DNA from: Bacteroidales bacterium
Lineage (GTDB): Bacteria; Bacteroidota; Bacteroidia; Bacteroidales; P3
Assembly (NCBI GenBank): GCA_012837565.1
Contig: DUQY01000279.1
Span: 1-18,327 of the forward strand
Length of the DNA: 18,327 bases
Direction: 5' to 3'
Shown here: positions 5,716-13,913 of the stretch, in pieces
Layout: each line of letters starts with the position of its first letter
Numbering within the stretch: the first letter of the stretch is position 1
Program-made: the position numbers and the translations under genes
Notes under the pieces: generated by a model
The model's database searches: none
The model's input: the letters and a program-made list of their open reading frames with translations, nothing else
What the model was told of the DNA's origin: nothing

Positions 5716-8094
5716 TTATCTTACGAATAAGATTTTACCCACTGCTGTTTCTTTGCCCTCAAGTGCTGAGCCAAAAATCAAATATACTCCTGAGCTTACT
5801 CTTTCTCCATTGAAGTTTTTTCCATTCCAAACGGCTTGTCCTCCAATTGATTTAAGATGTGCTACTACGTTTCCTGCAATATCTGATATTCTAACGTCAG
5901 AATCTGAAACAAAGCCCTTAATTGCAATTATACCGTTGTACTCTGGCTTCACAGGGTTTGGATATGCTGTTAGGTTGCCTGCTTTTTCCTCTCCCTCCAT
6001 CGATTCTGCCTTATATGATATTACACCAAGACCTGTTCCGATATAAACTTCTCCTGTTTTTGGGTCTTGTGCCATGGTTATTATCCTGTTTGAATAGAGT
6101 GGAGAGTTTTCAGCAGTAAAATGATATAGTTGCTTGTCTCCATTTGGTGAGAAAACGAATATTCCATTTCTTTCGGTGCCAACCCATTTTCTGTTTCCTC
6201 CATCATTCATTATGCAGTTAATATTGTCGAAGTTAAGTAGGTATTGTGCAATTCCTTCTTCTTGGTATATGATATTGTTGCAAGTAACAGTGGATTTGTT
6301 GGTTGCCCCCATTTCAAAAAGATTATCTAAGGAGTATATAACTTTAACTCCTTTGTCTGTCCCTATCCAAATTTCACCCTCACTGTCTTGAACCATACAA
6401 TTAACTTTATTTGACTGGTCTTTTGCTCCGTTGTTTGGGTCAATAAGTATTTGGTTATTATTATTATCTATGGCTAATATATCATTATTGTTTGTCCAAA
6501 GGAATTTATAGTAGTTTCCATGGTTATACTTATCGAGCATTAAGCCTAAGACCTCTGCTTGTCCAATGCTATTGAATGTGTTGAAATTGCCCCATTCGTT
6601 CCTATAATTATAATAACAGAATGAATTGCTTGAAAGAGAGTTTGCTACAATAAGGTTTGAGGAAGGGTCGTATTCTGCTCCTGCAATCCTATATCCATAG
6701 ACGTCGCTTTTAAGGGTGCTATTAGTATTTGTGCTATCCCAAATCTTAACAATCTTATTATCTAATATCTCAGCAACTCCACTCCACCACGATGCTGCCA
6801 TTAGGTGATTAGGGTTTCTTGGGTCAACACTAACATGGATTATATCTTTTAATACATTTTGGTAATCGAGGTAGTTACTTAAGCAGTCCCAATAATAACC
6901 GTTGAAATGATATATGTTTCCAGGATAACCTCTTGGTGAATTTTGAATGTTTCTTCCTCCTGGTGCAACATAAATCTTATCATTGGATGCAGTTATTGAG
7001 AAAACACCATTCGATAAAGGACCATTAGGATAAATTGATTTGGCAATAGTATTGGATGCAAAGTCTTTCAGAAATATTAGTCCTCCTGCTTTTTCGTGTG
7101 ATAGCCATAAATCACCACCAACAATGATTGCATCGCCAACCTCTGGGGTTATTTCTAAGTTATTATAGTCATTGGTTATTGCTCCCCACTCAACATCAAT
7201 AAGTCTTTTTTGATTATAGTTTTCGTCTAACACAATTACTGCTTGGTTTGATGATCCCCATGTCTTATAAACTAAATAGTCATCGGTTGGTTTAATCCAA
7301 TATGCCAAAAGGTTTGTGAAAACGGTATCCCATTGACCTTGTTTTTTCTCTAATAAGTGAATGTAAGCATCATCAATCTTAATGCCTGCCATAAGTTTAT
7401 CTTTATATTTAAAAAGATACTTAATCTCTGTGTTGGAAGGGTTGTCTAAGCTTTCATGTTTTATCCAAGTTTCGCTTGTTGCTAGTGAAGGGGAGTTATA
7501 GGGTGCGTATAGTAAGCCATTAACAGTTGCAGCATAGATTGAATCATTATCAATCACAACAGCATTTACATTTATCTTAGAGCTATTATATCCTATATAG
7601 TATGTTTCAAAGATTTCTTTTCTCTCTAAGTCCAAAACAACAATTCCAAATCCGCAAGATAGGTATGCTTTTTTCTTATGAAAGACAATATCGTTTATCG
7701 ACTTGCTTCCTTCTATGGAACGAATCTTTATGTCGGGGATATTATAAACCCTATCTTTTTGAATTATATCAATATTTGAATTCTCATATACAACGATAAT
7801 ACTTTTAGTGGTTTTGTCGTAAGCAAGTTGAACAATGCCTGCATCGGTTAGCCCATCAACTTTCGAAAATCTTTCAACCGAATTATCTTCCTTGTCATAG
7901 TAAAACATAGCACTTCCTGCCGATACTAGAATTCTATTCACAACTAAGCCTAGTTTTTGAGTTTGGTAATACGATAAATGGTCTCTCCAAGAACCAATAG
8001 GAACATTAGTATATTGCGCCTTAGATGAATAAGGCATTAATAATGTTATTAATGAACAAAGGAGAATTGAAAATACTAGATTAATAGCTTTCAT
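5716..8094 (-). CDS. porZ: Type IX secretion component PorZ-like, propeller protein with sorting domain
   Basis: A secreted 792-residue protein. In Porphyromonas gingivalis PorZ is part of the surface attachment complex (with PorU, PorV and PorQ) that processes T9SS cargo and joins it to A-LPS. The assignment rests on a signal peptide (MKAINLVFSILLCSLITLL, cleavage near SKAQ), the PIGSWRDHLSYYQ motif just after it (residues 32-44), successive beta-propeller blades of the two-component-regulator type (for example GEIWIGTDKGVKV and GEVYIGTGLGVISY), and a T9SS type A C-terminal domain (LTAYPNPVKPEYNG to SGVYLIFGSALEG and ILFVR). The reading frame extends seven codons upstream, but the Met at 8094 gives a proper signal peptide and is preferred. 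It lies 60 bases after prfA and 10 before recO. It could instead be a generic propeller protein, but the N-terminal WRDH motif favours PorZ. Confidence 0.82.
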   Translation of the reverse strand: MKAINLVFSILLCSLITLLMPYSSKAQYTNVPIGSWRDHLSYYQTQKLGLVVNRILVSAGSAMFYYDKEDNSVERFSKVDGLTDAGIVQLAYDKTTKSIIVVYENSNIDIIQKDRVYNIPDIKIRSIEGSKSINDIVFHKKKAYLSCGFGIVVLDLERKEIFETYYIGYNSSKINVNAVVIDNDSIYAATVNGLLYAPYNSPSLATSETWIKHESLDNPSNTEIKYLFKYKDKLMAGIKIDDAYIHLLEKKQGQWDTVFTNLLAYWIKPTDDYLVYKTWGSSNQAVIVLDENYNQKRLIDVEWGAITNDYNNLEITPEVGDAIIVGGDLWLSHEKAGGLIFLKDFASNTIAKSIYPNGPLSNGVFSITASNDKIYVAPGGRNIQNSPRGYPGNIYHFNGYYWDCLSNYLDYQNVLKDIIHVSVDPRNPNHLMAASWWSGVAEILDNKIVKIWDSTNTNSTLKSDVYGYRIAGAEYDPSSNLIVANSLSSNSFCYYNYRNEWGNFNTFNSIGQAEVLGLMLDKYNHGNYYKFLWTNNNDILAIDNNNNQILIDPNNGAKDQSNKVNCMVQDSEGEIWIGTDKGVKVIYSLDNLFEMGATNKSTVTCNNIIYQEEGIAQYLLNFDNINCIMNDGGNRKWVGTERNGIFVFSPNGDKQLYHFTAENSPLYSNRIITMAQDPKTGEVYIGTGLGVISYKAESMEGEEKAGNLTAYPNPVKPEYNGIIAIKGFVSDSDVRISDIAGNVVAHLKSIGGQAVWNGKNFNGERVSSGVYLIFGSALEGKETAVGKILFVR

Positions 8095-8154
8095 GCGTAA
8101 TATATTGTTATACAATTGTAAAATACTTAACGCATTAGAATATTAAATATTGCT

Positions 8155-9225
8155 TTAGTTAACAGCCTCTTTTAACCTTTCAGCATTTTCAGCTAATTGG
8201 AGTGCATCAAGAACTTCTTGGAGGTCTCCATCCATAAAGGAAGTAAGGTTATGCATTGTATAATTTATTCTATGGTCACTAACTCTCGATTGAGGATAGT
8301 TATAGGTACGAATTTTTGCACTCCTATCACCAGTTGAAACCATTGTCTTACGTTTTGATGACATTTCTTCCAAATACTTATTGTATTCTAATTCAAATAA
8401 TCTTGTTCTCAAAACAACCATAGCTTTTTCAAGATTCTTGATTTGTGATTTTTGGTCTTGACAAGAAACAATAATTCCTGTTGGAGCATGGGTAAGTCTT
8501 ACGGCAGAGTATGTTGTATTTACCGATTGACCACCAGGACCTGATGAACAAAAAGTATCTTTTCTAATATCTGATTGTTTAAGTTCTACATCAAACTCTT
8601 CAGCCTCAGGCAAAACAACTACTGATGCAGCAGAGGTATGAACCCTTCCTTGTGTTTCGGTTTGTGGAACTCTTTGTACGCGGTGAACTCCTGATTCATA
8701 TTTCATTTGTCCGTAGACGCCACTTCCCATAACATTAAGAATAACTTCTTTATATCCTCCAGCAGTTCCTTCGGTAAAGTCAACAATGTCAAATTTCCAT
8801 CCCTTTTTCTCAAAGAACTTTAAGTACATTCTATATAAATCGCCAGCAAAAATACTAGCCTCATCACCTCCAGATCCAGCTCTAATTTCAAAAACTGCAT
8901 TCTTATCGTCTTGTGGATCGGATGGAACAAGCATTAATCTAACCTCATCCTCCATTTCGTGCTTTCTCTCAATTAGGCTATTCAATTCCTCTTTTGCCAT
9001 TTCTCGAAACTCTTCATCCTTTTCGGTGTTAAGAACTTCCTTTGCATTATTTATGTTTTCTAAGGTGTTTTTATATTCTTTGTAAGCTTCAATAATAGGT
9101 TGCAGATCTTTATAATCCTTATTTAGCTTTACATAACGCTTCATATCAGACATTATCTCTGGCTGATTAATTTGATCTTCTATTAATAGGAACTTTGAAT
9201 AAATTGCTTCTAACTTATCTAACAT
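8155..9225 (-). CDS. prfA: Peptide chain release factor 1
   Basis: RF1 recognises UAA and UAG in the ribosomal A site and triggers peptide release. The 356-residue protein has the universal GGQ motif at 231-233 (SSGPGGQSVNTTYSAVRLTH), whose Gln is the known PrmC methylation site. The recognition tripeptide has the RF1 form PxT (here PQT at 187-189, in RVPQTETQGRVHTSAAS) rather than the SPF of RF2. The domain 3 tail (RTYNYPQSRVSDHRIN) is also typical. The frame is open ten codons further upstream to 9255, but that start would overlap the probable promoter, and MLDKLEAIYSKF is the normal RF1 beginning; 9225 is chosen. It is the first gene of a probable prfA-porZ-recO unit. Confidence 0.96.
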   Translation of the reverse strand: MLDKLEAIYSKFLLIEDQINQPEIMSDMKRYVKLNKDYKDLQPIIEAYKEYKNTLENINNAKEVLNTEKDEEFREMAKEELNSLIERKHEMEDEVRLMLVPSDPQDDKNAVFEIRAGSGGDEASIFAGDLYRMYLKFFEKKGWKFDIVDFTEGTAGGYKEVILNVMGSGVYGQMKYESGVHRVQRVPQTETQGRVHTSAASVVVLPEAEEFDVELKQSDIRKDTFCSSGPGGQSVNTTYSAVRLTHAPTGIIVSCQDQKSQIKNLEKAMVVLRTRLFELEYNKYLEEMSSKRKTMVSTGDRSAKIRTYNYPQSRVSDHRINYTMHNLTSFMDGDLQEVLDALQLAENAERLKEAVN

Positions 9226-9244
9226 AATATAAAATTTTGAGGTG

Positions 9245-9276
9245 CAAAAATACAAATAAATCTTCGTTTAATTAAA
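9245..9276 (-). promoter_or_regulatory. Probable promoter of prfA
   Basis: Read on the minus strand, TATTTTTG (complement of 9245-9252) matches the Bacteroidota -7 element TAnnTTTG exactly. A weak -33 (TTTA, complement of 9273-9276) lies 20 bases upstream. The distance to the ATG at 9225 is about 19 bases. Confidence 0.55.
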
Positions 9277-9283
9277 TTTTGTC

Positions 9284-9314
9284 TATGTTTTCTCGATTTA
9301 TTTTAAGATATTTG
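9284..9314 (+). promoter_or_regulatory. Probable promoter of the DUF4837-type lipoprotein gene
   Basis: TATG at 9284-9287 (3 of 4 against TTTG), then 19 bases, then GATATTTG at 9307-9314 (one mismatch to TAnnTTTG). The start codon is 22 bases further on. It is arranged back to back with the prfA promoter. Confidence 0.5.
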
Positions 9315-9336
9315 CAAATTATAATATTAAATTGGT

Positions 9337-10389
9337 ATGAAAAAGTTATTTTATTTTATTGCATTATTTTCAATAGTTTCATCCCTTATATTATTAAGTG
9401 GATGTAAGAAAAAAGATTCAACCGAATCCAAAGAACAATCCCAGTCATCAGTTAATCCAAAGAACTTAACCTCATCAGGAGGTAAAACATTGGAAATGCT
9501 ATTAATTGTTCCGGACGAGGTTTATAAAGGAGAATTTAGGGATACAATAGGTTCATATTTTCTTAAAGCTTGTGAAGGACTTTCAAGTCCTGAGCCACTT
9601 TTTGATGTAGTTCAGATACAGCCAAAAACATTTTATAATTCTGAGATGTTCCAAAAGCATAGAAATATCTTTATAATAGACTATGCAAAGACTAATACCG
9701 AAAATACTATTTTCCAAAACATAGACTATAAGTCTTTCCCTCAAGCATATTTCCAAATTATTACAAACAATAGGGATAGTCTTTATAATATGATTAGCAA
9801 ATATGCCCCTTCCATAATTAATCAATTCTATGATAATGAACATAGGAGGGTTGCAGTGGCATTTAAAAGATTGGAGAATGTTGAATTGACCAAGAAACTA
9901 AGAAATACTTTTAAATTTACATTAACCTTTGCAAAAGAGTTTTCTATTTCTAAGTTTGAAGATGATTTCGCATGGATTAGAAAAGACTATAGGGTTAAGG
10001 CTGATCAAAAAACATTAAACGTTATGATTTACAAAACTCCTTTCTTGGGAGATGGAATGTTTAATGAAGAAAAGATAATTGAGTTAAGAGATAAGATTTC
10101 AAAGGAAAATATACCTGGACCAACCCGTGGTTCATATATGGGAACAGAAACAAGATACCCATTAACAAGAAAAACTGTAAGCATTAATGGTCAACCAGCA
10201 ATTGAAACAAGAGGGCTTTGGAGATTATTTAACGATTTCATGGGAGGCTCTTTCATTAACTATTGTTTTTTTGACCAAAAGAATAATCAATTTATAATGA
10301 TTGATTGTTTTGTCTATTCTCCAAACCAAAATAAGAGGGATGAATTAATGCAGTTAGAATCAATAGTATATAGTTTAAAAATAGAATAA
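9337..10389 (+). CDS. DUF4837-type lipoprotein
   Basis: A 350-residue predicted lipoprotein with a hydrophobic leader and lipobox (ILLSGC, Cys23) followed by a Lys-rich and Ser-rich linker. The body, from GKTLEMLLIVPDEVYKGEFRDTIG through LFDVVQIQPKTFYNSEMFQKHRNIFI to GRNI-like and ETRGLWRLFNDFMGG segments, resembles the DUF4837 family of Bacteroidota. That family has no established function. The mature protein should sit in the periplasm or outer membrane; residues after the Cys are KKKD, without an obvious surface-export signal. It is divergent from prfA and upstream of the decarboxylase operon, which has its own promoter, so a functional link is not implied. Confidence 0.8.
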   Translation: MKKLFYFIALFSIVSSLILLSGCKKKDSTESKEQSQSSVNPKNLTSSGGKTLEMLLIVPDEVYKGEFRDTIGSYFLKACEGLSSPEPLFDVVQIQPKTFYNSEMFQKHRNIFIIDYAKTNTENTIFQNIDYKSFPQAYFQIITNNRDSLYNMISKYAPSIINQFYDNEHRRVAVAFKRLENVELTKKLRNTFKFTLTFAKEFSISKFEDDFAWIRKDYRVKADQKTLNVMIYKTPFLGDGMFNEEKIIELRDKISKENIPGPTRGSYMGTETRYPLTRKTVSINGQPAIETRGLWRLFNDFMGGSFINYCFFDQKNNQFIMIDCFVYSPNQNKRDELMQLESIVYSLKIE

Positions 10390-10400
10390 TCCTTATTTCC

Positions 10401-10431
10401 TTCGTAATGTAAGAAAACAATAGTATTTTTG
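10401..10431 (+). promoter_or_regulatory. Promoter of the mce-mmd operon
   Basis: TTCG at 10401-10404 (one mismatch to TTTG), a 19-base spacer, then TATTTTTG at 10424-10431, an exact match to TAnnTTTG. The mce ATG is about 47 bases downstream of the -7 element. Confidence 0.65.
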
Positions 10432-10478
10432 CATTTTATTTGACGCGAGTAATTTATTAACAAAAAACATATAATAAT

Positions 10479-10880
10479 ATGAAACCTAAACGTATAGAGC
10501 ATATAGGTATAGCTGTTTCGAATTTAGAAGAAGCAATTAAATACTGGGAAGATGTTATGGGCCTAGAATGTTATAACATTGAAGAAGTAGTAGACCAAAA
10601 AGTAAAGACTGCCTTTTTTAAGGTTGGTGAAGTAAAGATTGAATTGTTGGAAGCAACATCTCCAGAGAGTCCAATTGCAGGGTTTTTAGAGAAAAAAGGA
10701 CCAGGGGTTCATCATATTGCTTTTGCAGTTGATAATGTTGATGAGGCACTTTCTGTTGTTGAAAAAGCAGGAGTAAGGCTTATTGATAAAACATCAAGAA
10801 AAGGAGCAGAGGGATTAAACATTGGTTTCCTTCACCCAAAATCAACATTGGGAGTACTTACAGAGCTTTGTGGCGAATAA
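10479..10880 (+). CDS. mce: Methylmalonyl-CoA epimerase
   Basis: Interconverts (2R)- and (2S)-methylmalonyl-CoA, linking the B12-dependent mutase to the decarboxylase. The 133-residue protein is a single vicinal-oxygen-chelate fold unit: RIEHIGIAVSNLEEAIKYW with metal ligand His8, VKIELLEA with a probable ligand at E55, GPGVHHIAFAV with His78/79, and LTELCGE with E129. The length is typical. It opens an operon: the carboxyltransferase subunit starts 36 bases after its stop and the remaining pump subunits follow. The gene content indicates the succinate-to-propionate route running in the decarboxylating direction. The methylmalonyl-CoA mutase genes are not in the window. Confidence 0.95.
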   Translation: MKPKRIEHIGIAVSNLEEAIKYWEDVMGLECYNIEEVVDQKVKTAFFKVGEVKIELLEATSPESPIAGFLEKKGPGVHHIAFAVDNVDEALSVVEKAGVRLIDKTSRKGAEGLNIGFLHPKSTLGVLTELCGE

Positions 10881-10916
10881 TAGAATTAAATTATTAAATA
10901 ATAAAATATCATAATA

Positions 10917-12476
10917 ATGGCTTTTGAAGATAAAATAAAGCAACTACTCGATAAAAGAGTAGAAGCAAAACTAGGTGGAGGTCAAAAAAGAATTGACGCT
11001 CAGCATGCAAAAGGTAAACTAACCGCACGTGAACGTATTGAAATCCTTTTAGATGAGGGTTCATTCGAAGAATTTGATATGTTTGTAACACATCGTTGTA
11101 CAGACTTCAAAATGCAAGATAAAACCTTTCTTTCGGATGGTGTTGTTACAGGTTATGGAACAATAGATGGTCGTCTTATCTACGTATTTTCGCAAGATTT
11201 TACAGTATTTGGAGGTTCTCTATCTGAATCTTTTGCTAAGAAAATTTGCAAGGTAATGGATCAAGCAATGAAAGTTGGAGCTCCAGTTATTGGGCTTAAT
11301 GATTCAGGTGGTGCTCGTATTCAAGAAGGTGTTAATTCATTAGCTGGTTATGCTGAAATATTCCAGAGAAATATTATGGCATCAGGTGTGATACCTCAAA
11401 TTTCTGCAATCTTTGGCCCATGTGCAGGTGGAGCGGTTTATTCACCAGCTCTAACTGACTTCATCATGATGTCAAAAGAAAATAGTTATATGTTCGTAAC
11501 CGGTCCTAAGGTAGTTAAGACAGTTACAGGAGAAGATGTAACTGACGAAAAACTAGGAGGAGCTATGGTTCACGCTTCAAAATCTGGGGTAACTCATTTT
11601 GTTGTTGACACAGAGCAAGAAGGTCTATTATTAATTAGAAAACTAATGACTTATCTTCCATCAAACAACTTGGAAGAAGCTCCAATTTATCCATGTTCTG
11701 ACCCAATAGATCGTTTGGATGAAGCATTAAACTCAATTGTTCCAGAAAATAGGAATAAACCATACGATGTTAAAGACATTATTCATGCAATTGTTGATGA
11801 TGGCGAATTCTTAGAAGTTCATCGCAACTTTGCAGCAAATATTGTTGTAGGTTTTGCACGTTTCAACGGAGTCTCTGTTGGTATTGTTGCTAACCAACCT
11901 AACTATATGGCTGGTGTTTTAGATATAAACTCATCAAGAAAGGGAGCACGTTTTGTTCGTTTTTGCGACGCTTTCAATATTCCTATCGTAACCCTTGTTG
12001 ACGTACCAGGATTCCTTCCAGGAACAGCTCAAGAATATAATGGAATCATTATTCACGGAGCTAAGTTCTTATTTGCTTACGGTGAGGCAACAGTTCCTAA
12101 GATTACCGTTACTCTTCGTAAATCTTATGGTGGTGCTCACGACGTTATGAGTTCAAAACAATTACGTGGTGATATCAACTACGCTTGGCCATCATCTGAA
12201 ATTGCAGTTATGGGAGCAAGTGGAGCTATCTCTGTTCTTTACGGAAGTGAAATAAAGAAAATTGAAGGAGATGATAAGAAAGCTGCATTCATTGCTGAAA
12301 AAGAAGCAGAATACAACGAAAAGTTTGCTAACCCTTACAATGCTGCTAAGTTTGGTTATATCGATGACGTTATTGAACCGAGAAATACTCGTTTCCGTAT
12401 CATTAGAGCTCTTCAAGCATTAGCTACTAAGAAGGATCAGAACCCAATGAAAAAACATAGCAATATTCCATTATAA
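10917..12476 (+). CDS. mmdA: Methylmalonyl-CoA decarboxylase alpha (carboxyltransferase) subunit
   Basis: Transfers the carboxyl group from methylmalonyl-CoA to the biotin carrier. The 519-residue protein belongs to the acyl-CoA carboxylase beta family. It shows the N-terminal KIKQLLDKR, AKGKLTARERI start, the oxyanion-hole segment SGGARIQEG (130-138), GPCAGGAVYSPA (167-178), and the second half VDVPGFLPGTAQEYNGIIIHGAK, then KSYGGAHDVMSSKQLRGD. By sequence alone it could be a propionyl-CoA carboxylase beta subunit. It is called decarboxylase because the operon supplies an OadG-like subunit, a biotin carrier and the Na+-pumping beta subunit, and no biotin carboxylase gene is present. The next gene starts 10 bases after its stop. 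Confidence 0.93.
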   Translation: MAFEDKIKQLLDKRVEAKLGGGQKRIDAQHAKGKLTARERIEILLDEGSFEEFDMFVTHRCTDFKMQDKTFLSDGVVTGYGTIDGRLIYVFSQDFTVFGGSLSESFAKKICKVMDQAMKVGAPVIGLNDSGGARIQEGVNSLAGYAEIFQRNIMASGVIPQISAIFGPCAGGAVYSPALTDFIMMSKENSYMFVTGPKVVKTVTGEDVTDEKLGGAMVHASKSGVTHFVVDTEQEGLLLIRKLMTYLPSNNLEEAPIYPCSDPIDRLDEALNSIVPENRNKPYDVKDIIHAIVDDGEFLEVHRNFAANIVVGFARFNGVSVGIVANQPNYMAGVLDINSSRKGARFVRFCDAFNIPIVTLVDVPGFLPGTAQEYNGIIIHGAKFLFAYGEATVPKITVTLRKSYGGAHDVMSSKQLRGDINYAWPSSEIAVMGASGAISVLYGSEIKKIEGDDKKAAFIAEKEAEYNEKFANPYNAAKFGYIDDVIEPRNTRFRIIRALQALATKKDQNPMKKHSNIPL

Positions 12477-12486
12477 TATAAAAGAG

Positions 12487-13455
12487 ATGAAAGTTAATAT
12501 AATAAAAACTGTTGTATTATTTCTTTCGCTTGTCTTTTCTTTGAGTATTAGTGCTCAGAAGAAAGCTACGATTGAAACGATGCAACAAGAAATAGACTCT
12601 TTGAAATCTCAGATAGCCAATGTTAATGCAGGGGGAACCTACGACCCATTGGTGCCTCAAACTTACGCTGTAGATTCAAAAACACAAACTGTAGCAGTAA
12701 TTAATCATAATGAGAATACTGTAGAGATACTAGTTCCAATAAAAGACGGATTTAAAAAAGAAATTGTTTTACTTGTTGATATAGTAGCAGGTCGCCATGA
12801 TGAATATGCTATTTTTAGGCCTAAAAGTATTGCAGTATATGAAAGTCATATTGTTTACTTAGCTTCAAATAGGGATAGTTCTTTTGTTAGAGTTTTAAAC
12901 TTTAAAGGAGAGCTAAACCAAGAATATAGATTCAATGGAGCAGCAACAGCATTTAGTTATATTCCTGACACTAAGCAACTTTATATAGCTGGAGATAACG
13001 TTAATGGATACAATATATTTGCAATTGATGTTAAGCAAGGATTTGAGCATATTGACATTGCAAATTCGCCTTTGTTTAATTATGTAAAGGCAAAGAAAGG
13101 TGACGAGATTGCAATACATGACAAATATGGAGTTGGACTAACTCTTATTGCTGTAAGTACAGTTTTCCTTTCCTTAATAGTAATCTTCTTGGTACTACTT
13201 GTTTTTGGAGGATCTATTGTTAAGTTCCAAAATAGAAAAGCAAACAAGCAAGATGCTAAGGATGCAAAACAAGAAGCAAAGAAGACTCCAACTGTTATAA
13301 GTGGAGAAGAGTTTGCAGCAATTGCAGCAGCAATTTATATGTACAACGATCAGTTACATGACGATGAAAATGCAATTCTTACAATAAATAAGGTTTCAAA
13401 AACCTATTCTCCTTGGAGCTCAAAATTGCATAATATGAATGTTTATAGGCGATAA
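12487..13455 (+). CDS. OadG-like decarboxylase gamma/delta subunit with large N-terminal exported domain
   Basis: A membrane-anchor subunit that should hold the carboxyltransferase and biotin carrier to the Na+ pump. Residues 1-24 are a signal peptide (ending SISAQ). Residues 27-48 are a short Gln/Glu-rich coiled-coil-like stretch. Residues 58-190 contain about three beta-propeller-like segments (AVDSKTQTVAVINHNENTVE; SIAVYESHIVYLASNRDSS; FSYIPDTKQLYIAGDNV). One membrane helix lies at about 217-240. The cytoplasmic tail has the OadG-type end GEEFAAIAAAIYMYNDQ and SPWSSK. Ordinary OadG proteins have about 80-100 residues, so roughly 210 extra residues face the periplasm. The propeller-like part is too short for a full closed propeller. 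It is placed between mmdA and the biotin carrier, with gaps of 10 and 23 bases. The role of the exported domain is unknown. Confidence 0.85.
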   Translation: MKVNIIKTVVLFLSLVFSLSISAQKKATIETMQQEIDSLKSQIANVNAGGTYDPLVPQTYAVDSKTQTVAVINHNENTVEILVPIKDGFKKEIVLLVDIVAGRHDEYAIFRPKSIAVYESHIVYLASNRDSSFVRVLNFKGELNQEYRFNGAATAFSYIPDTKQLYIAGDNVNGYNIFAIDVKQGFEHIDIANSPLFNYVKAKKGDEIAIHDKYGVGLTLIAVSTVFLSLIVIFLVLLVFGGSIVKFQNRKANKQDAKDAKQEAKKTPTVISGEEFAAIAAAIYMYNDQLHDDENAILTINKVSKTYSPWSSKLHNMNVYRR

Positions 13456-13478
13456 TCATAAAAAAGAAATTAAGTAAA

Positions 13479-13910
13479 ATGAAAAATTATAAATTCAAAA
13501 TAAACGGAACAAGTTATACCGTTGACATAAATAATGTTGAGGGACAAACAATCGAATTAGAGCTTAACGGCACTTCATATAAGGTTGAGGTTGATAAAGA
13601 AATCAAACAAACCAAAACGCCTAAGCTTGTTCGTCCAGTAGCTGTACCATCAACTGACTCAACTCCTCAAACTGCAAAAACAACAAGTTCAGGATCTCAA
13701 ACGGTTAAATCACCACTACCAGGAACTGTTCTTGATGTTTATGTTAATGTTGGAGACGTAGTAACAGTTGGTCAAAAACTAATAATGTTAGAAGCTATGA
13801 AAATGGAAAACATTATTGATTCAGACTTAGCTGGAACAATAACTGAAATAAAAGCACGAAAGGGAGACTCTATTATGGAAGGTGATGTGCTAATAACAAT
13901 AGGAGGCTAA
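13479..13910 (+). CDS. mmdC: Biotin carboxyl carrier subunit of the decarboxylase
   Basis: Carries the carboxyl group on biotin from the carboxyltransferase to the membrane pump. The 143-residue protein has a short N-terminal beta region (1-45), a Pro/Thr/Ser-rich flexible linker (about 47-75), and a C-terminal biotinyl domain starting at VKSPLPGTVLDV. The biotin attachment motif EAMKMEN places the modified lysine at K108. The final hairpin (KARKGDSIMEGDVLITIGG) is complete. Biotin-protein ligase must act from elsewhere in the genome. The beta subunit starts only three bases after the stop, indicating translational coupling. Confidence 0.95.
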   Translation: MKNYKFKINGTSYTVDINNVEGQTIELELNGTSYKVEVDKEIKQTKTPKLVRPVAVPSTDSTPQTAKTTSSGSQTVKSPLPGTVLDVYVNVGDVVTVGQKLIMLEAMKMENIIDSDLAGTITEIKARKGDSIMEGDVLITIGG

Positions 13911-13913
13911 AAA

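Noticed and set aside
5753..6391. Plus-strand open frames opposite porZ
   Set aside because: Antisense shadows of a long coding gene with no family resemblance, and overlapping one another in different frames.
8095..8115. Seven extra N-terminal codons for porZ
   Set aside because: Starting at the later Met gives a standard signal peptide; the extension adds nothing recognisable.
9226..9255. Ten extra N-terminal codons for prfA
   Set aside because: They overlap an exact TAnnTTTG promoter element, and the family normally begins at the MLDKLE-like position.
10917..12476. Propionyl-CoA or acetyl-CoA carboxylase beta subunit
   Set aside because: Sequence alone allows it, but neighbouring genes encode the membrane pump and biotin carrier of a decarboxylase and no biotin carboxylase is present.
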